DNA of 9,080 nt from contig JAQYWI010000209.1 in NCBI GenBank assembly GCA_030145015.1, positions 1-9,080 on the forward strand, in the 5' to 3' direction. Made by a program: the position numbers and the translations under genes. Positions within the stretch are counted from its first letter, which is position 1; every line of letters begins with the position of its first letter. The notes under the pieces are model-generated. The model did no database searches. It was not told the DNA's origin and worked only from the letters and a program-made list of their open reading frames with translations. The DNA is from Desulfobacterales bacterium (GTDB lineage Bacteria; Desulfobacterota; Desulfobacteria; Desulfobacterales; JAHEIW01). This document shows positions 5,412 to 9,080 of the stretch, in pieces.

Positions 5412-6671
5412 TTATCTAACCTCTGAACCTTTCAACAGCGACAGCGGCTTTTTTAGCCTGTTGCTCAGGAAATCGACCGCGCAGCAGGCCTGAATCGCTG
5501 CGCCCAGAGCCATGGCCTCCTCATTAAAATCAAAAAACGGGCTGTGGAGCGGGTGGGTGAAACCCAGGGCGGGATTTGCGGTTCCCAGGAGCCAGTGAGC
5601 ACCGGGGACCTTCTGATGGAAGTAGGCGACGTCTTCTCCGGTCATGCTGGGGGATTGCATGTCGATGACTCTGTCGGCCGGCACAACTTTGGCCGCCGAA
5701 TCCTTGAATTCCGCTGCCAGCTCCGGATGGTTGAAAACCGACGGATATTCCCGCTTAACGGTTAGATGGCATGTTCCCCCGCTTGTTTGCGCCACTCCCC
5801 GAGCCACCTGGTCTAACGCATTGGCCAGTTCTTCGCGCTTCTCTGGATTGAGGGCCCGGATGGAGCCTGTCAGCGTGACCTCTTCAGGAATAATGTTACT
5901 GGCCGTCCCCCCGCGAACCTTGCAAAACGAGAGGATTGCAGGATCCAGGGGACTTTTTTTCCTGGAGACGATGGTTTGGCCGGCCATGATCACCATTGCC
6001 GCCATGATGACAGGATCCACGCCTTCATGGGGGCTTGCTACGTGGCAGCCTTTGCCGATCATCCTCAGAACAAATTCAGCCGATGAGATCGTGCCGAAGC
6101 CGGATTTTATCCCGACGGTGCCTTCGGGTAAATCGGGGTTCAGGTGCAGCGAAAAGATGCCATCGACATCCGGATTTTTGAGGGCACCATCCGCTATCAT
6201 GGGTATGGCACCGCCCGGCGCCTTATCTTCGCTGGGTTGAAAGACGAACTTGACGCTGCCCTCGAGCAGATCCGGGAATCTGCAGAGCAAACTGGCGGTT
6301 CCCAACAGGATGGCCGTATGCCCGTCGTGGCCGCAGCAATGCGCAACACCGGGCCTGGTCGAAACATAGGGAACGGCATTTTTTTCTTCTATAGGAAGTG
6401 CATCCATGTCCGCACGCAAGGCAACACATTTTCCCGCTTCCTTGGCTGACAGCGTGGCGATAACACCATGACCGCCGATGCCGGTGCGCACATCGAGTCC
6501 GAGATGCTTCAGATAGTCGGCAACAATCCGGGATGTTCGAACTTCTTGGGTTCCGAGTTCGGGGTGCTTGTGCAGATCTCTGCGGATTTCCCGCATCTGG
6601 CTTAGAAGATTCCCGGCTTCCTGCAAAAAACGGTGTTGTTTCCTTATACGTATGTCTTTTTTCGACTTCAC
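5412..6671 (-). CDS. M20D-family metal-dependent amidohydrolase
   Basis: The 419-residue cytoplasmic enzyme belongs to the peptidase M20 subfamily D (hippurate hydrolase, IAA-amino acid hydrolase, N-acyl amino acid deacylase), which splits N-acyl or amide bonds of amino acid conjugates with two metal ions. Visible motifs are HKHPELG (34-40), ALRADMDALP (84-93), HCCGHDGH (111-118; likely ligands Cys113 and His115), FQPSEDKAPGGA (144-155; Glu148 the likely catalytic base, Asp149 where Glu is more common), HLNP (176-179; His176), the dimerisation-domain block SPHEGVDP (213-220), MTGED (343-347) and HSPFFDFNEE (376-385; His376). The frame opens at TTG 6704, inside the preceding gene, but GTG 6671 is preferred. 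GGGAG (minus strand, plus positions 6677-6681) lies 5 nt upstream, and the start then falls 16 nt after the molybdopterin enzyme stop. The two genes are presumably cotranscribed. The true amide substrate cannot be told from sequence. Confidence 0.92.
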   Translation of the reverse strand: MKSKKDIRIRKQHRFLQEAGNLLSQMREIRRDLHKHPELGTQEVRTSRIVADYLKHLGLDVRTGIGGHGVIATLSAKEAGKCVALRADMDALPIEEKNAVPYVSTRPGVAHCCGHDGHTAILLGTASLLCRFPDLLEGSVKFVFQPSEDKAPGGAIPMIADGALKNPDVDGIFSLHLNPDLPEGTVGIKSGFGTISSAEFVLRMIGKGCHVASPHEGVDPVIMAAMVIMAGQTIVSRKKSPLDPAILSFCKVRGGTASNIIPEEVTLTGSIRALNPEKREELANALDQVARGVAQTSGGTCHLTVKREYPSVFNHPELAAEFKDSAAKVVPADRVIDMQSPSMTGEDVAYFHQKVPGAHWLLGTANPALGFTHPLHSPFFDFNEEAMALGAAIQACCAVDFLSNRLKKPLSLLKGSEVR

Positions 6672-6687
6672 CTTTGCTCCCTTTGTA

Positions 6688-8751
6688 TTAAGGAATCTTC
6701 TCAATCCGGACGGGAACGGCTTTTAACAGGGGAAAACCACTGATCGGATCATTGATATTATCAAAGGTTACATGGTTAACATTGCTATCCTGCCAGCCGT
6801 GGGGAATTTCAACGAAGCCCGCAAGAATTTGCGCGGCATCGACTATTTTTACCCGGACTTGCACCGCGCCGATTTCCGATATGACCCGAACCTGTTCGGT
6901 GTTTTCAATTCCCAGTCTCTCAGCATCTTTCGGATTCATCTCCATTTCAGCAATGGGAAAGGCTTTCCGAAACTTTGGAATATTGTGATATCGGGAGTGG
7001 TAGTAAAGCGGGTTGCGCGTGCCGGTGTTCAGTACAAAGGGAAACTCCTTGTTGGGATGACGAAGGTAGCGGGGCGGGATATACTCCGGAATCTCCGGGA
7101 GATTGAGATCTTTCAAATATTGTGAGGTAAATTCAACCTTCCCGGAACGCGTCGGGAAGGGCCGGGCTTCATATTTCTTATAACGTACGGGTCTGTAAAC
7201 AATACCTTCGGGACGCTTTTGCAGCGCTTCCAGAGAAATGCCGGTCGGCTCGAGAATCCAGCGGGTCACCTGTTCTTCGTTTTCCCATGGAAAATATTCC
7301 TTCCCAAAACCGAGGCGGTGGGCCAGATCATGCCACAGGGAGTACTCATCGTTCACACCCGCAACTTCAGCCACTTTGGAGGTCAGCGCAACCATCTGGT
7401 ATTTTGGATGAAAATGGAGCTCGGATCTTTCAAGAAAGCTGGCCGCAGGCAGAACATAATGCGCCAGCTGGGCAGTTTCAGTGAGGAACAGGTCATTTAC
7501 CACCAGGAGTTCCAGCGAGGAAAGCGCCTGGACAACTTTTGTTGTATTGGGATTGTTAATCGCCGGATTGGCTGCGGTCATGATGATCCCTTTGAGGGGG
7601 TATCCACCATTTCCGAGCATGTAATCCATGGCCGTCATTGTGTGGCATTCCCAGCGGTAATCATAAAGGACCGGAAACCTATCCGCTCCGATCGGCTTTT
7701 GATCGCTGAGTGAAATCTCGTCACATAAAGAGAGTTTGCGCTCTCCCATTGCTTCCGGCCAGGTGAATCCCCCTTTGATATCAAGAGCCCCGCAGAGGGC
7801 CGCCAGGCAAGCGATCGTGCGGACGTCGTTGACACCATTTTCCTGGTGTTCTAACCCGATTCCCGGGAAAATATTTATGCGGGGAAGGTTGCCCGAAACC
7901 ATTTCGGCGATTGCCTCAAAAGTTTGCCGGTCCACCCCGGTCTGTTGCTGCACGAATCCCGGGGTAAATGCCTCGGCGCAGCGAGCAAAGGCTTCAAAAC
8001 CGATGCAATATTTGTTTACAAATTCTTGATCATAGGCATCGGTCTTAATCAGATGCCGACACAACCCCCACGCCAGAGCGCCATCGGTTCCGGGCAAGGG
8101 GCGCGCAACGACATCGGCTTTTTTTGTGGTTTTATTCAGACGCGGGTCGATTACAATGAGTCCGGCGCCCCGCTTTCGGGCCTTGGCAACCTCGCGCATA
8201 TACGTCGGATGGCTTACGGAGAGATTGGTACCCCACAGGATAATGAGATCCGAATGTTCAAATTCCGGATGAGAATTCCAGAACCCGTGCACCAATAGAA
8301 AACCCAGGTAACGGCCATTAAAACAGACAGAATCATTTGACAGATAATTGGGCGATCCAAAGGCATGGATAAAGCGTCTGGCATAATCTTCTTCCTGAAA
8401 GTACCCGATCGCCTCTCCCTTCCAGACGCCCACGGACCGGGCTCCATATTTTTCCCGGATATGAAGAATCTTCGCGGCAATCTCATCGAAAGCCTGCTCC
8501 CGGGAGATTTCCATGAAGGAACCATCAGGCTTTTTCTTAAGCGGACTTAAGAGTCGATCCTCATGGTAAAAAAGGTCTTTGGCAGCCCGGCCTTTCACGC
8601 AGATCGGCTCCCGATTTTCCGGGTGTTCATCCAGAGCGGAAAAATCCACAATCGCCCCATCGCGGATATGCACATTCATACCACAGCGAATACCGCATTG
8701 GCGGCACAGGGTTGGGATGGTACCGTTTTTAATAACTGTGTTTACATCCAT
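6688..8751 (-). CDS. molybdopterin/tungstopterin oxidoreductase family protein, acetylene-hydratase-like branch
   Basis: The 687-residue product is a DMSO-reductase-superfamily enzyme holding a bis-pterin Mo or W and one [4Fe-4S] cluster. The cluster motif is CRQCGIRC...C (Cys16, Cys19, Cys23, Cys51), followed by Lys53, the usual electron-transfer Lys. The likely metal ligand is Cys143 in DSVCFNGR; no Sec codon is present. Later blocks are IDPRLNKT, LPGTDGALAWG, PLKGIIMTAANPA, DLFLTETAQLAHYVLPAASFLER, and a C-terminal pterin-binding domain with NTGTRNPLYYHSRYHN and IPHGW. The order and wording resemble Pelobacter acetylene hydratase, but that enzyme has its catalytic Asp right after the second cluster Cys, where this protein has Gly20. 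Hydratase activity is therefore unlikely and a redox role is more probable. There is no twin-Arg signal, so it is cytoplasmic. No electron-transfer subunit lies alongside. The frame extends to TTG 8820, but the conserved region begins just after ATG 8751, and the extra 23 codons overlap promoter-like sequence. No good ribosome-binding site was seen. The exact substrate is unknown. Confidence 0.88.
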   Translation of the reverse strand: MDVNTVIKNGTIPTLCRQCGIRCGMNVHIRDGAIVDFSALDEHPENREPICVKGRAAKDLFYHEDRLLSPLKKKPDGSFMEISREQAFDEIAAKILHIREKYGARSVGVWKGEAIGYFQEEDYARRFIHAFGSPNYLSNDSVCFNGRYLGFLLVHGFWNSHPEFEHSDLIILWGTNLSVSHPTYMREVAKARKRGAGLIVIDPRLNKTTKKADVVARPLPGTDGALAWGLCRHLIKTDAYDQEFVNKYCIGFEAFARCAEAFTPGFVQQQTGVDRQTFEAIAEMVSGNLPRINIFPGIGLEHQENGVNDVRTIACLAALCGALDIKGGFTWPEAMGERKLSLCDEISLSDQKPIGADRFPVLYDYRWECHTMTAMDYMLGNGGYPLKGIIMTAANPAINNPNTTKVVQALSSLELLVVNDLFLTETAQLAHYVLPAASFLERSELHFHPKYQMVALTSKVAEVAGVNDEYSLWHDLAHRLGFGKEYFPWENEEQVTRWILEPTGISLEALQKRPEGIVYRPVRYKKYEARPFPTRSGKVEFTSQYLKDLNLPEIPEYIPPRYLRHPNKEFPFVLNTGTRNPLYYHSRYHNIPKFRKAFPIAEMEMNPKDAERLGIENTEQVRVISEIGAVQVRVKIVDAAQILAGFVEIPHGWQDSNVNHVTFDNINDPISGFPLLKAVPVRIEKIP

Positions 8752-8797
8752 TGGTGAAGAGATCTCAATTCCAGCTCGACATGGGTAACCGTAAAAG

Positions 8798-8839
8798 AGT
8801 ATAAATGTCAAAAATGTCAAAGGAAAGATTGATTGTCAA
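8798..8839 (-). promoter_or_regulatory. possible promoter/operator with tandem TTTGACATT repeat
   Basis: Read on the minus strand, three TTGACA hexamers lie before the molybdopterin enzyme gene, at 8839-8834, 8820-8815 and 8811-8806. The last two are part of an exact tandem repeat, TTTGACATT twice (8821-8804). A TATACT hexamer follows at 8803-8798, about 47 nt before ATG 8751. None of the TTGACA copies is spaced 16-18 nt from TATACT, so this is not a textbook sigma-70 promoter. The tandem copies may be activator or repressor sites beside a -10 element. Confidence 0.35.
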
Positions 8840-9080
8840 CAAGGATTGCGGGGAATATTACCGGGTGGGAACAGAAGAGTAGCAGCGATCTCAAAATTAG
8901 CAGTTCATCTTGGAAGACAGAGAAATAAAGTTTAAAAGGTGCGCTAACGTTAGAAGTGCCTTGTATGGTTAAAGTTAATTAAAAATCAGTTTCTTTATTT
9001 CGGTAAAATCAGTTATTGGTTGGAAGAGAAGGAAAGTGCCTTGGGCTACGAGCCCGGATTTTAGTATCTTCCTTCCACCA
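8840..9080. other. noncoding tail of the window
   Basis: No ORF with a ribosome-binding site, tRNA or rRNA was recognised. It contains a 10-bp palindrome CTAACGTTAG (8944-8953), a direct repeat AAGTGCCTTG (8954-8963 and 9034-9043), a second direct repeat AAATCAGTT (8983-8991 and 9006-9014), AGTTATTGGT (9011-9020, as at 5300-5309) and a small hairpin GGGCT-ACG-AGCCC (9043-9055). It is probably the intergenic region before the molybdopterin enzyme gene. Confidence 0.4.

Noticed and set aside
6672..6704. TTG start of the amidohydrolase overlapping the previous gene by 17 nt
   Set aside because: GTG 6671 has a GGGAG ribosome-binding site at 5 nt; the extra 11 residues match nothing in the family.
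6688..8751. Naming the molybdopterin protein acetylene hydratase
   Set aside because: The catalytic Asp after the second cluster Cys is replaced by Gly20.
8752..8820. 23-residue N-terminal extension of the molybdopterin enzyme from TTG 8820, possibly a membrane anchor
   Set aside because: It has no ribosome-binding site, includes the TTTGACATT repeat and TATACT, and is not a twin-Arg signal; the short hydrophobic look comes from the AT-rich DNA.
9005..9080. Possible tRNA ending in CCA at the window edge
   Set aside because: No matching 5' acceptor strand about 75 nt upstream and no GTTC-type T-loop on this strand; the reverse strand also shows no cloverleaf.

Overview
The window carries seven protein-coding genes in two convergent blocks. 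Base composition is near 50% GC inside genes and AT-rich between them. Strong AAGGAGG ribosome-binding sites, a corrinoid-type methylamine methyltransferase homologue, a Cys-liganded cytoplasmic molybdopterin/tungstopterin enzyme and short degenerate intergenic repeats suggest an anaerobic bacterium. A sulfate-reducing Desulfobacterota (Desulfobacterales-like) host is my best guess, by inference only.

The plus-strand block (245-5271) starts with a homologue of monomethylamine methyltransferase MtmB. It aligns along its whole length but has no in-frame amber codon: an ordinary Val/Ala stands where MtmB has pyrrolysine, and the residues that contact pyrrolysine in MtmB are replaced too. The next four genes form a complete polar-amino-acid-type ABC importer: permease 1, ATPase, periplasmic binding protein, permease 2. 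A GC-rich hairpin separates the binding protein from permease 2, and another hairpin directly follows the last stop codon. The minus-strand block (8751-5412) has a DMSO-reductase-superfamily molybdopterin enzyme, closest by eye to the acetylene-hydratase-like branch but lacking its catalytic Asp, and then an M20D amidohydrolase 16 nt downstream.

Working model (inference): the importer takes up a small amino-acid-like methylated compound and the pyrrolysine-free MtmB homologue demethylates it to a corrinoid protein encoded elsewhere. The binding protein keeps the Arg that binds an alpha-carboxylate, but Ala replaces the Asp that normally binds the alpha-amino group. That fits a betaine or N-methyl amino acid better than a common amino acid. 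The amidohydrolase and molybdopterin enzyme may work on a conjugate or product of the same compound, or may be unrelated neighbours. No corrinoid protein, RamA-type activase or second methyltransferase is present here.

Noncoding parts: 1-244 holds a perfect hairpin and a TTGGACGTTC repeat cluster; 3262-3446 holds a stray ribosome-binding site and repeats; 5272-5411 lies between the converging blocks; 8752-9080 contains a possible promoter with a tandem TTTGACATT repeat and otherwise no recognisable gene.
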